Assembly: GCA_937998635.1 (NCBI GenBank)
Contig: CALLDA010000195.1
Coordinates: forward strand, 1 to 6,495
Length of the DNA stretch: 6,495 nt
DNA from: an uncultured Pseudomonadales bacterium
GTDB lineage: Bacteria; Pseudomonadota; Gammaproteobacteria; Pseudomonadales; Porticoccaceae
Direction: 5' to 3'
The position numbers and the translations under genes were made by a program. Numbering within the stretch: position 1 is the first letter of the stretch; each line of letters starts with the position of its first letter. The notes under the pieces were generated by a model, which was not told the DNA's origin, did not search any database, and worked only from the letters and a program-made list of their open reading frames with translations. This document shows positions 1-5,102 of this stretch, in pieces.

Positions 1-292
1 TGTGGCAGCTAAACACGGGGTTGTCGGCCTCACCAAAACTGCTGCGCTAGAGTTTGCCAAAAAAGATATTCGTGTTAACGCAGTGTGCCCCGGAGTGATC
101 GAAACCCCTATGGTGGAGCGTTTAACCGGAGGGGCCGAGGAAGGCAAAGCTAAGGTCGCGAAATGGCAGCCGGTAGGCCGACTTGGCCAACCCAGTGAAA
201 TTGCTGCCACTGCTGTTTGGTTGTGTTCAGATCAGGCGTCTTTTGTCACCGGCCATGCTATGCCAGTGGATGGTGGCATTATGGCGGCTTAA
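1..292 (+). CDS. SDR family oxidoreductase, C-terminal part (5' end outside window)
   Basis: This is the last 96 codons of a classical short-chain dehydrogenase/reductase, an NAD(P)-dependent oxidoreductase family of about 250 residues. The frame is open from the window edge, and the GTG at position 2 is an internal valine, not a start. The first residues, VAAKHGVVGLTKTAALE, carry the lysine of the YxxxK catalytic motif; its tyrosine would be just outside the window. RVNAVCPGVIETPM is the typical loop after strand beta-6 that contacts the cofactor. The end, SFVTGHAMPVDGG, is the usual C-terminal signature. The Rossmann fold's GxxxGxG motif and the catalytic serine are not visible, so substrate and cofactor preference cannot be called. 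It ends with TAA, and the next gene on this strand starts 167 bases later, so cotranscription is possible but not shown. Confidence 0.93.
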   Translation, partial: VAAKHGVVGLTKTAALEFAKKDIRVNAVCPGVIETPMVERLTGGAEEGKAKVAKWQPVGRLGQPSEIAATAVWLCSDQASFVTGHAMPVDGGIMAA

Positions 293-459
293 AGGTGTTT
301 TAATTATATTGCTTGGATCGTCTTCTTTCATAATCGGGATTAAAAGGTCCTTGGGTCGTTATATCATTTGTGCTGACGCCGTGGAATCCGCGATGTAGGC
401 CTGCCACACAATCTTGCATCCTGAAGAGTGATAACTTTCGTAATAAATGGAGAAAGCGA

Positions 460-885
460 ATGAAAATTTCTGGTGGATGTTTTTGTGGCGAAGTTGCTTA
501 CGAATCGGAATTTGACAATGCCTGGGTGGGCATATGTCACTGCCGGGATTGTCAGATTTTCAGCGGATCAGCGTTTCGTATGTCCGGTATAACAGATGTA
601 GAAGGTTTCACGTTTACGAAAGGCGCACCGAAATATTTTGATAAGCGAGCCGATAGCGGATCAGTGCGACGCCTGGCATTTTGTGGTGAGTGCGGTGCCC
701 ATTTGTGTTCACTGCCTTCCGAGCAGGATGCGAAGCCGCACTTTGTCTCTATACGGATTTCAACGGCCAAAGAGTTTCCCAAGTTACGCCCTACGGCAGA
801 AATTTTCTGCGATTCTCGCGTCTCCTGGTTAGAGCCTATAAAAGGCAATGATCAATTTCCTCGTATGCCTGATTTGAATGCCTAG
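460..885 (+). CDS. GFA family (CENP-V/GFA domain) zinc-binding protein
   Basis: The 141-residue protein belongs to the family named after glutathione-dependent formaldehyde-activating enzyme. Members are small cytosolic beta-sandwich proteins with structural zinc sites; most have no proven activity. The cysteine pattern is complete: C7 and C9 in GGCFCGEV, C26/C28/C31 in CHCRDCQ, and C75/C78 in FCGECGAHL. I chose the ATG at 460 because it has GGAG at 449-452 with 7-base spacing and because the family begins with a few residues before GGCxCG. An in-frame ATG at 370 would add 30 residues that look nothing like the family and has no obvious ribosome binding site. The gene is convergent with yghU, with 34 bases between the stop codons. 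A specific role in formaldehyde oxidation is not supported: no formaldehyde dehydrogenase gene is nearby. A generic glutathione or thiol adduct role is only a guess. Confidence 0.9.
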   Translation: MKISGGCFCGEVAYESEFDNAWVGICHCRDCQIFSGSAFRMSGITDVEGFTFTKGAPKYFDKRADSGSVRRLAFCGECGAHLCSLPSEQDAKPHFVSIRISTAKEFPKLRPTAEIFCDSRVSWLEPIKGNDQFPRMPDLNA

Positions 886-919
886 TTGCTGGGATTTCAG
901 ATGGGGGTTATGCGGTCGA

Positions 920-1771
920 TTAGGTGAAATCTGCGGCGCTATGTCGTTCTGGTACCCGCTCTTCCTCCGGCCCCCAGGTCTTATTGACGCGTTCGCCACG
1001 CTGAACCGCAGGCCGCGCCTGTATTTCCGAGGCCCAGCGGACGACATGGGTGTAGGACTTAACATCGAGGAATTCCTGAGCCTCGTAGATCGTGCCCAGC
1101 ACTAAACTGCCATACCAGGCATAGTTCGCCATATCGGCAATATTGTATTCGTCGCCACATAAATAAGGTCGGGTAGACAGGTTCTGGTTCAGTACATCCA
1201 ACTGGCGTTTCACTTCCATGGCGTAGCGGTTAATGGCGTATTCAATCTTCTCCGGCGCGTAGGCGTAAAAGTGGCCGAAGCCGCCGCCGAGATAAGGCGC
1301 GCTACCCATTTGCCAGAACAGCCAGGACATACACTCGGCACGCGCAGAGGATTCTGTGGGCAGAAAGGCACCGAACTTTTCCGCCAGGTAGACGAGGATA
1401 GCTCCGGACTCAAAGACGCGGGTGGGCGGGGATGTGCTTTGATCGACCAGTGCGGGAATTTTTGAATTGGGGTTTGCTGCCACAAAGCCGCTACCAAACT
1501 GATCGCCGTCCATAATATTAATCAGATAGGCGTCGTACTCGGCATCACAGCCGAGGGCAAGTAGCTCTTCCAACAAGACAGTAACTTTTACTCCGTTGGG
1601 TGTCGCCAGGGAATAGAGCTGCAGCGGATGATCACCAACAGGCAAGTCTTGTTCGTGGGTGGCGCCTGCAATCGGGCGATTGATACTGGAAAACCTTCCA
1701 CCACTTTCAGATTGCCATTGCCAGACTTTTGGCGGTGTGTAGCTTGGTGCGCCGTTCGATGAATCGCTCAT
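920..1771 (-). CDS. yghU: YghU-type glutathione S-transferase family protein (glutathione-dependent disulfide-bond oxidoreductase)
   Basis: The 283-residue protein matches E. coli YghU, as I remember it, nearly end to end, including the N-terminal extension (PPKVWQW, then NRPIAGATHE and LPVGDHPLQLYSLATPNG). YghU is a Nu-class glutathione transferase with good disulfide-bond reductase activity and weak classical transferase activity; it is cytosolic. The thioredoxin-like domain spans about residues 48-135. It carries TPN (57-59) near the glutathione site, NPNSKIPAL (100-108) with the cis-proline, and ESG (121-123), which binds the glutamyl part of glutathione. The helical C-terminal domain follows (about 140-265) and ends with the family tail VNKTWGPEEERVPERH. 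The ATG at 1771 is preceded by only a weak AGAGA-like ribosome binding site, but the family N-terminus supports it. The gene points towards the GFA gene and lies 118 bases downstream of the DUF1993 gene. Length is normal and no lesion is seen. Confidence 0.95.
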   Translation of the reverse strand: MSDSSNGAPSYTPPKVWQWQSESGGRFSSINRPIAGATHEQDLPVGDHPLQLYSLATPNGVKVTVLLEELLALGCDAEYDAYLINIMDGDQFGSGFVAANPNSKIPALVDQSTSPPTRVFESGAILVYLAEKFGAFLPTESSARAECMSWLFWQMGSAPYLGGGFGHFYAYAPEKIEYAINRYAMEVKRQLDVLNQNLSTRPYLCGDEYNIADMANYAWYGSLVLGTIYEAQEFLDVKSYTHVVRWASEIQARPAVQRGERVNKTWGPEEERVPERHSAADFT

Positions 1772-1889
1772 AACAGATCTCTACTGACTAGATGAATAAC
1801 TGGCAGGGTAAATGAAGAAAAATTTAGCCATGCCTTTTTTATAAAACCCAATTTATGAAACTTAGGTCAGAAAACTCAGGCTATAAAAA

Positions 1890-2417
1890 TTAGGAGCTGG
1901 GCAATCCCACATTCATTTTACCGAGGAAGTCCATTTTCCCCAGGGGCACCCCTTTGATGCGCAACATGTCATACAGTGTGGTGGCATGAAAATAGAGGTT
2001 GGGTAAGGAAAACGAAGTAACAAAATTTTCGCTGGTGAAGGGTATTTCAAAATCACCCATCCTGAAATACATGGCTTTTCCTTCTACTTCCTTGAGGGCG
2101 TTAGCATCTATAGTATCAAGTTCAACCAGGGCGTCAGTTAGGAGCTTGAGGAGGCCTTGATAATCTAACTCAGGAATATCTGGGGGTGGTGAAAATTCAC
2201 CGACCAACATCCCCTTAGCCGCACCAACAGAATGGTGTCGAACAGAATTCACCTGAAAGGGAAATGCCGCCATATCCGGTGCCAGACGCATATCGATGAC
2301 CTCCCCTGGATCGATGCCCTGCTCTGCGAAATAACTAGCGCCTTTTTCCATAACAGCAATCGCCGACGTCAATACACGTCGGTAGGTGGGTACGCTCAAA
2401 TCATATAGATTAGTCAT
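1890..2417 (-). CDS. DUF1993 domain-containing protein
   Basis: The 175-residue protein has the features of the DUF1993 family (PF09351), small all-helical proteins resembling DinB-like four-helix bundles and of unknown function. Typical family landmarks are the start NLYDLSVPTYRRVLTSA, the segment GIDPGEVIDMRLAPDM (about residues 35-50), a histidine pair in VRHHS (about 60-64), and the C-terminal block LPNLYFHATTLYDMLR followed by KGVPLGKMDFLG. There is no signal peptide or membrane segment, so it should be cytosolic. The start at 2417 is well supported by AAGGAGA at 2424-2430 (minus strand, 6-base spacing), the best ribosome binding site in the window. It lies between yghU downstream and a repeat-rich spacer upstream. 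The spacing to yghU (118 bases, AT-rich) suggests separate promoters. No function can be given. Confidence 0.9.
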   Translation of the reverse strand: MTNLYDLSVPTYRRVLTSAIAVMEKGASYFAEQGIDPGEVIDMRLAPDMAAFPFQVNSVRHHSVGAAKGMLVGEFSPPPDIPELDYQGLLKLLTDALVELDTIDANALKEVEGKAMYFRMGDFEIPFTSENFVTSFSLPNLYFHATTLYDMLRIKGVPLGKMDFLGKMNVGLPSS

Positions 2418-2423
2418 AAATGT

Positions 2424-2430
2424 TCTCCTT
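2424..2430 (-). promoter_or_regulatory. Ribosome binding site of the DUF1993 gene
   Basis: The minus strand reads AAGGAGA here, a near-perfect Shine-Dalgarno sequence ending 6 bases before the ATG at 2417. It fixes the start of the DUF1993 gene and predicts efficient translation. Confidence 0.8.
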
Positions 2431-2470
2431 AGAGTTATTGTTAACTACTGTAAAAATTAGCCGACTACGT

Positions 2471-2515
2471 TGGGCAGAAAAGTCGTTGTGCAGAAAAGTC
2501 GTATAGAGAAGTCGT
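2471..2515. repeat. Degenerate short tandem repeat (about three copies, 13-16 bp)
   Basis: Copy 1 (2471-2486) is TGGGCAGAAAAGTCGT and copy 2 (2487-2502) is TGTGCAGAAAAGTCGT, 15 of 16 bases identical and directly abutting. A shorter third copy, ATAGAGAAGTCGT, fills 2503-2515, and GTAGAAAA follows as a possible fourth remnant. The array lies 54-98 bases upstream of the DUF1993 start, so it could overlap that promoter. With no unique spacers and such short units it is not CRISPR. It looks like replication-slippage duplication that has partly decayed; tandem protein-binding sites are an alternative. Confidence 0.75.
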
Positions 2516-2520
2516 GTAGA

Positions 2521-2553
2521 AAAAAGGCTATAGGATCGCCAATAAAAAGGCTA
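2521..2553. repeat. 10-bp direct repeat AAAAAGGCTA, 23 bp apart
   Basis: AAAAAGGCTA occurs at 2521-2530 and again at 2544-2553, within the same spacer as the 16-bp tandem array. The second copy runs into CTAGCG, a motif that recurs in the palindrome just downstream. The role is unknown; chance or local duplication are both possible. Confidence 0.5.
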
Positions 2554-2566
2554 GCGAAATTTTATC

Positions 2567-2582
2567 TTGTCGCTAGCGACAA
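2567..2582. promoter_or_regulatory. Perfect 16-bp palindrome TTGTCGCTAGCGACAA
   Basis: The sequence equals its own reverse complement over 16 bases and lies in the noncoding spacer between the PsiE-type gene (3' end at 2657) and the DUF1993 gene (5' end at 2417). It could be an operator for a dimeric regulator. As RNA it could form a short hairpin in the PsiE transcript 75 bases beyond its stop. No clear T-run follows on either strand, so an ordinary intrinsic terminator is less likely. The role is not determined. Confidence 0.45.
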
Positions 2583-2656
2583 TAAGTTGTCAGCAGGCCA
2601 GTCAGGTCGTGGCTCAGGGTGCACTTAGTTTAAGAATAGATACTTTGAGTGTAGCG

Positions 2657-3143
2657 CTACGGATGCTTCCCAGAGTCTTTTCTTATTAACCAGTATGTAA
2701 TGCCCAGCGACAGGACAACGGCGGCGGTGCCATAGATATATGTTGGGTCTAAGCGCTCAAAATCAAAAATAATAACTTTTCGAGCGATTGCCCTAAGTGC
2801 AGTGGCAATGACCAAGCGTACAGGTATGACGTTGGTGCTCAGGTACATGCTGATGTTAATGAATATTTCAATGGCTATCAGCACTGCCAGAAAAGCGCCA
2901 AATGTGGCAAAGGTATCATTGATCTGTAAGAGCAAAAAAAAGGCGGTTCAGTAAGACGTTGGTACAGCACATAGATAACATCGCCAATGCCCCAGACGGT
3001 CACAAGTACCATAAGTATGGCGAGAATTTTTACCGCTACCTTGATGACGCCATGCAAAAAGCGAATCGTTGCATCTTCATGTTCCAGGTGAAGGTCATGG
3101 CCGGGTTCATGTTCATGGGTGGTAGGTTTTTCGGCTGCCCCAA
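2657..3143 (-). pseudogene. PsiE-family inner-membrane protein gene, interrupted by frameshift(s)
   Basis: The reading frame ending at 2657 gives residues typical of the PsiE family (PF06146, named after a phosphate-starvation-inducible E. coli protein of unknown function). FGAFLAVLIAIEIFINI is followed by RAIARKVIIFDFERLDP and a last hydrophobic helix ending WLIRK. In that frame the only starts near 2935 are internal. The missing N-terminus is found one frame over, from about 3147 to 2942: DATIRFLHGVIKVAVKIL, then a helix and VIYVLYQRLTEPPF. The two frames meet at a run of eight T (plus-strand A, 2934-2941); nine T would give PPFFLLLQIND in one frame. The upstream frame also has no ATG, GTG or TTG before the conserved part. 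A TTG at 3143, five bases after AAGGGG, lies in the third frame and would join if the AAAAA at 3128-3132 were six. The gene is therefore either decayed or miscalled at two homopolymers. It lies 80 bases downstream of the thioredoxin gene on the same strand. About four hydrophobic segments are visible. Confidence 0.8.
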
Positions 3144-3224
3144 GAACTCCCCTTAATTCACCGATCTAACGTGTTTTCAAAGCCTCAGGTCTTGATTTTA
3201 AACAGGTTATCAATCGCTTTGATT

Positions 3225-3782
3225 TTATTTCCCATGAGACGCGGCATTAAGCACCGCAATGGCATTGTTGATCGTTTCCTCCAGGTAATAAAAATAATAT
3301 TCCGAGCGCTGATAACCGACGATGCGTGGGAGCAGTTCCTGATTCTCACTATTTAAAAATAACAGTGTAGGTGTCAGCTCGACCTCCAGGATCCTGGCCA
3401 TGTCAGCTGGGGCAATCAGCTTGCCTTTAAAATCTACCACAGGTTCAGTGCTGTCCAGCACCAGGTTTCGGAAAATTATTTTGTCTGTGTATTCGCCGGA
3501 ACGAAGCAGGGGCTTAAGAATTTCTTCTTCGAGAAGATGGCAGAAATGACAGTCCGTTCGAGACACATAAAGAACGATGGGTTTTTGAAGCCCTCCGCGG
3601 GCCGAATATTTCTCCTCGTTGACTGCGGTGAGGCTTGTCGCTGGATTAGCAGCCTGGTTAGCAGTCAGGAACCCAGATCCGGCCAGGAAAAATAACAATA
3701 CCAGCGCTTTTGTTGATAAACGGCCTGGTGTCAAAGTAATAAGGGTTTTCAGGGGAGTGTTTGCTGTGCTGGAAAAGGTCAT
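3225..3782 (-). CDS. Exported thioredoxin-fold protein with CHFC motif (SoxW-like)
   Basis: The 185-residue protein has an N-terminal hydrophobic segment (about 26-40, ALVLLFFLAGSGFL) ending in ANQA-ANP, consistent with a signal peptide or membrane anchor after an unusually long 25-residue leader. The mature part is a thioredoxin-like domain. PIVLYVSRTDCHFCHLLEEE places the redox pair at C78 and C81, and ELTPTLLFL holds the expected cis-proline at P138. The insert between them is about the length seen in thioredoxin_2/SoxW-type proteins. The family reduces or exchanges periplasmic disulfides. Given soxB nearby, keeping SoxYZ or other sulfur-carrying thiols reduced is a reasonable inference, not a demonstrated role. 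The ATG at 3782 has only a weak ribosome binding site, but no other in-frame start precedes the hydrophobic segment. It is divergent from the YeeE/YedE pair across a 128-base AT-rich region. Confidence 0.88.
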   Translation of the reverse strand: MTFSSTANTPLKTLITLTPGRLSTKALVLLFFLAGSGFLTANQAANPATSLTAVNEEKYSARGGLQKPIVLYVSRTDCHFCHLLEEEILKPLLRSGEYTDKIIFRNLVLDSTEPVVDFKGKLIAPADMARILEVELTPTLLFLNSENQELLPRIVGYQRSEYYFYYLEETINNAIAVLNAASHGK

Positions 3783-3804
3783 CGGTCACACCATAGTTGC
3801 GCTT

Positions 3805-3829
3805 GCTTATAGAGATATAAGTTATAAGC
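3805..3829. promoter_or_regulatory. Inverted repeat GCTTATA-N11-TATAAGC in the divergent promoter region (candidate operator)
   Basis: The arms at 3805-3811 and 3823-3829 are exact reverse complements, with centres 18 bp apart, about two helical turns. A nested TTATA-GAGA-TATAA (3807-3820) and a TATAAG direct repeat (3816-3821 and 3823-3828) overlap it. The site lies between the divergent thioredoxin and YeeE/YedE genes, where one regulator could control both. AT-rich inverted repeats are known targets of sulfide- or persulfide-sensing ArsR-family repressors (BigR/SqrR type) that control related transporters. No regulator gene is seen in the window, so that assignment is speculative. Confidence 0.35.
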
Positions 3830-3835
3830 TAAGTA

Positions 3836-3864
3836 TTGATATTTATATAATAATAATCTAATTT
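3836..3864 (+). promoter_or_regulatory. Candidate sigma70 promoter of the YeeE/YedE pair
   Basis: TTGATA (3836-3841) and TAATTT (3859-3864) are separated by 17 bases, a good -35/-10 arrangement, and would place transcription start near 3871, about 40 bases before the ATG. A perfect TATAAT at 3846-3851 is an alternative -10, but its -35 position (TATAAG) is poor. The region is so AT-rich that chance matches are expected. Confidence 0.35.
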
Positions 3865-3901
3865 ACTAATACAACACCTTACTACAAATCTAACAATGAA
3901 C

Positions 3902-3905
3902 GGAG
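3902..3905 (+). promoter_or_regulatory. Ribosome binding site deciding the start of the first YeeE/YedE gene
   Basis: GGAG lies 5 bases before the ATG at 3911. It favours that start over the in-frame ATG at 3896, which has no purine-rich stretch in front of it. Confidence 0.65.
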
Positions 3906-3910
3906 TGCTT

Positions 3911-4450
3911 ATGGAACGCGATTATCTTATTTCCTGGAAGGCGGCGGGTATATCGCTCGGCTTGCTGCTGATCCTTGCTACGGCGCTGACTAAACCGCTG
4001 GGTGTTTCGACCCAGTTTGTGGTGTCCGACGCTGCCGTTGTGCATAAAGTGGCTCCCGAGTTTGCGGAGTCTAACGCGTATCTTTCTAAATACGGCAACA
4101 AGACGAATTGGGGCGTCGGCTATGGCTGGATGTTGGTGCTAGGTATGTTTGTCGGCGGTGGTATTAGCTCGGCTTTATTGCGCAAGCGTCAACCTGAACA
4201 GGATAAAGGTTCTATGCCCGCTATGTGGAAGGAGCGCTTTGGTGATTCGATGAGTAAGCGCTACGCGGCCGCTTTCGGCGGTGGTGTGTTGCTGTTATTT
4301 GGTGCTCGGCTCGCTGGTGGCTGTACCAGTGGCCATATGATCAGCGGTGTTCCGCAGTTGGCGATTAGCTCTTTTATCTTTGCGGTTACCGGCTTTGGTG
4401 CGGCGATTTTGATGGCTAAATTTCTTTATCGTTCTGGTTCGGAGAGTTGA
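3911..4450 (+). CDS. YeeE/YedE family membrane protein, first half-size subunit (PmpA-like)
   Basis: The 179-residue inner-membrane protein belongs to the YeeE/YedE sulfur-transport family (PF04143), whose characterised member TsuA imports thiosulfate using conserved cysteines. Hydrophobic segments lie at about 11-27, 70-90, 118-134 and 148-172. The family signature is FGARLAGGCTSGHMISG, with the only cysteine of the protein at C138. A polar stretch (about 38-66) between the first two segments is probably periplasmic. I chose the ATG at 3911, since GGAG at 3902-3905 is 5 bases upstream; the in-frame ATG at 3896 would put that ribosome binding site inside the gene. The next gene starts 1 base after the stop, so the two are surely cotranscribed and probably form one complex. 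Half-size pairs of this kind were named PmpA/PmpB in Serratia; the transported compound is not known from sequence. Confidence 0.9.
   Translation: MERDYLISWKAAGISLGLLLILATALTKPLGVSTQFVVSDAAVVHKVAPEFAESNAYLSKYGNKTNWGVGYGWMLVLGMFVGGGISSALLRKRQPEQDKGSMPAMWKERFGDSMSKRYAAAFGGGVLLLFGARLAGGCTSGHMISGVPQLAISSFIFAVTGFGAAILMAKFLYRSGSES
4441..4444 (+). promoter_or_regulatory. Ribosome binding site of the second YeeE/YedE gene, inside the upstream gene
   Basis: GGAG occupies the last codons of the first subunit gene, 7 bases before the ATG at 4452. Ribosomes ending at 4450 would restart here, which would keep the two subunits near equal amounts. Confidence 0.6.
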
Positions 4451-4451
4451 T

Positions 4452-4982
4452 ATGACAACATTAGTCATTGGTTTTTTAATTGGCTGCGCCTTTGGCGCGA
4501 TTCTGTATTTGGGCGGAGCAACCAGTTATCGACGTATTTTGGGTACCTTGCGACTCAAGGATATGTGGATTATCAAATTGATGGGCACTGCTATCGGGGT
4601 GGGTACCCTGGGTATCTATTTGCTCGACCTGGGTGGTCTGGCCAATATGGTGATCAAGCCTGCTTACGTGTGGGGCGTCGCTCTGGGTGGTATTGTTTTT
4701 GGTATTGGCTGGGCGGTGTCCGGCTTCTGCCCCGGCACGTGTGTAGTTGGCGCGTCGGAAGGCAAGAAAGACGCTATGGCCACAGTGTTAGGCGGTCTGG
4801 TGGGTGCTTTATTGTTTTCGCTGGCCTTTCCTTTTATCGAGGCTTTGCTTATTCAGAAAGCTAACTTCGGCAGTATTACCCTGGCAAGTGCCCTGGGTGT
4901 TAGCGGCATTTATCTGGCCATGGGGCTCAGTGCTGGTTTGTTGGGCGTGGTATTTTTCGTACTAAAAGATAAGTACGAATAG
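4452..4982 (+). CDS. YeeE/YedE family membrane protein, second half-size subunit (PmpB-like, DUF6691 type)
   Basis: The 176-residue protein is the partner half of the preceding YeeE/YedE protein. Hydrophobic segments cover about 3-22, 40-60, 72-92, 109-132 and 143-170. The signature GWAVSGFCPGTCVVGASEGKKD holds C93 and C97, and a third cysteine, C12, sits in the first helix (FLIGCAFGAIL). These are the kinds of positions used by TsuA-type transporters to pass thiosulfate along the pore, so the pair may equal one full-length transporter (inference). Its ATG follows the upstream TGA by one base, and its ribosome binding site GGAG (4441-4444) lies inside the end of the upstream gene, which implies translational coupling. 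The gene converges on the secreted DsrE-like gene, with 120 bases between stop codons. Confidence 0.9.
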   Translation: MTTLVIGFLIGCAFGAILYLGGATSYRRILGTLRLKDMWIIKLMGTAIGVGTLGIYLLDLGGLANMVIKPAYVWGVALGGIVFGIGWAVSGFCPGTCVVGASEGKKDAMATVLGGLVGALLFSLAFPFIEALLIQKANFGSITLASALGVSGIYLAMGLSAGLLGVVFFVLKDKYE

Positions 4983-5020
4983 CTAGGTTCAAACGGTTAA
5001 GATTTAGAAAGTTCAGGCTG

Positions 5021-5048
5021 GAACAGCTAAATCCGAACAGCTGAGTCC
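5021..5048. repeat. Tandem 14-bp repeat in the convergent intergenic region
   Basis: GAACAGCTAAATCC (5021-5034) is followed directly by GAACAGCTGAGTCC (5035-5048), 12 of 14 bases identical, both differences being A/G. It lies between the ends of the second YeeE/YedE gene and the DsrE-like gene. No function is evident. Confidence 0.6.
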
Positions 5049-5073
5049 GATACTGATCAGGCTCAGGTAGTTC
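5035..5073. terminator. Possible weak bidirectional hairpin between convergent genes
   Basis: GAAC (5035-5038) pairs with GTTC (5070-5073) and CTGAG (5041-5045) with CTCAG (5062-5066), leaving a 2x3 internal loop and a 16-base loop that contains CTGATCAG. The position between convergent genes fits a shared terminator, but there is no T-run on either side and the stem is imperfect, so the call is weak. Confidence 0.25.
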
Positions 5074-5102
5074 AGCGCTATAGCGGCAAGTCCGGGATCG
5101 CT

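Noticed and set aside
2..292. GTG at position 2 as a start of a 96-residue gene
   Set aside because: It is an internal valine codon; the sequence begins at the SDR catalytic YxxxK region, so the gene starts outside the window.
370..459. Longer N-terminus for the GFA-family protein starting at 370
   Set aside because: The 30 extra residues are unlike the family and no ribosome binding site precedes 370, whereas 460 has GGAG at good spacing.
293..459. Terminator or promoter between the SDR and GFA genes
   Set aside because: No stem with T-run and no well-spaced promoter pair is visible; CATAAT at 329-334 lacks a matching -35.
1772..1889. yghU promoter in the AT-rich spacer
   Set aside because: Several TAAATT/TTTATA-like matches exist but none has a convincing -35 at 16-18 bases, so no site is called.
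2471..2553. CRISPR array
   Set aside because: Units are 10-16 bases, abutting or irregular, with no unique spacers and no cas genes nearby.
2567..2582. Intrinsic terminator of the PsiE-type gene
   Set aside because: The palindrome has almost no loop and no T-run follows it on the minus strand.
2959..3156. Plus-strand 65-residue open frame
   Set aside because: It is antisense to the PsiE N-terminal coding sequence, which reads as a recognisable protein on the minus strand.
3171..3356. Plus-strand 61-residue open frame
   Set aside because: It overlaps the end of the thioredoxin gene in antisense and shows no domain or clear ribosome binding site.
3896..3910. ATG at 3896 as start of the first YeeE/YedE gene
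   Set aside because: The ribosome binding site GGAG lies after this ATG and is correctly spaced for the ATG at 3911.
4565..4864. Plus-strand 99-residue open frame inside the second YeeE/YedE gene
   Set aside because: It is a shadow frame rich in Arg, Trp and Gly; the overlapping frame encodes a clear membrane protein with family motifs.
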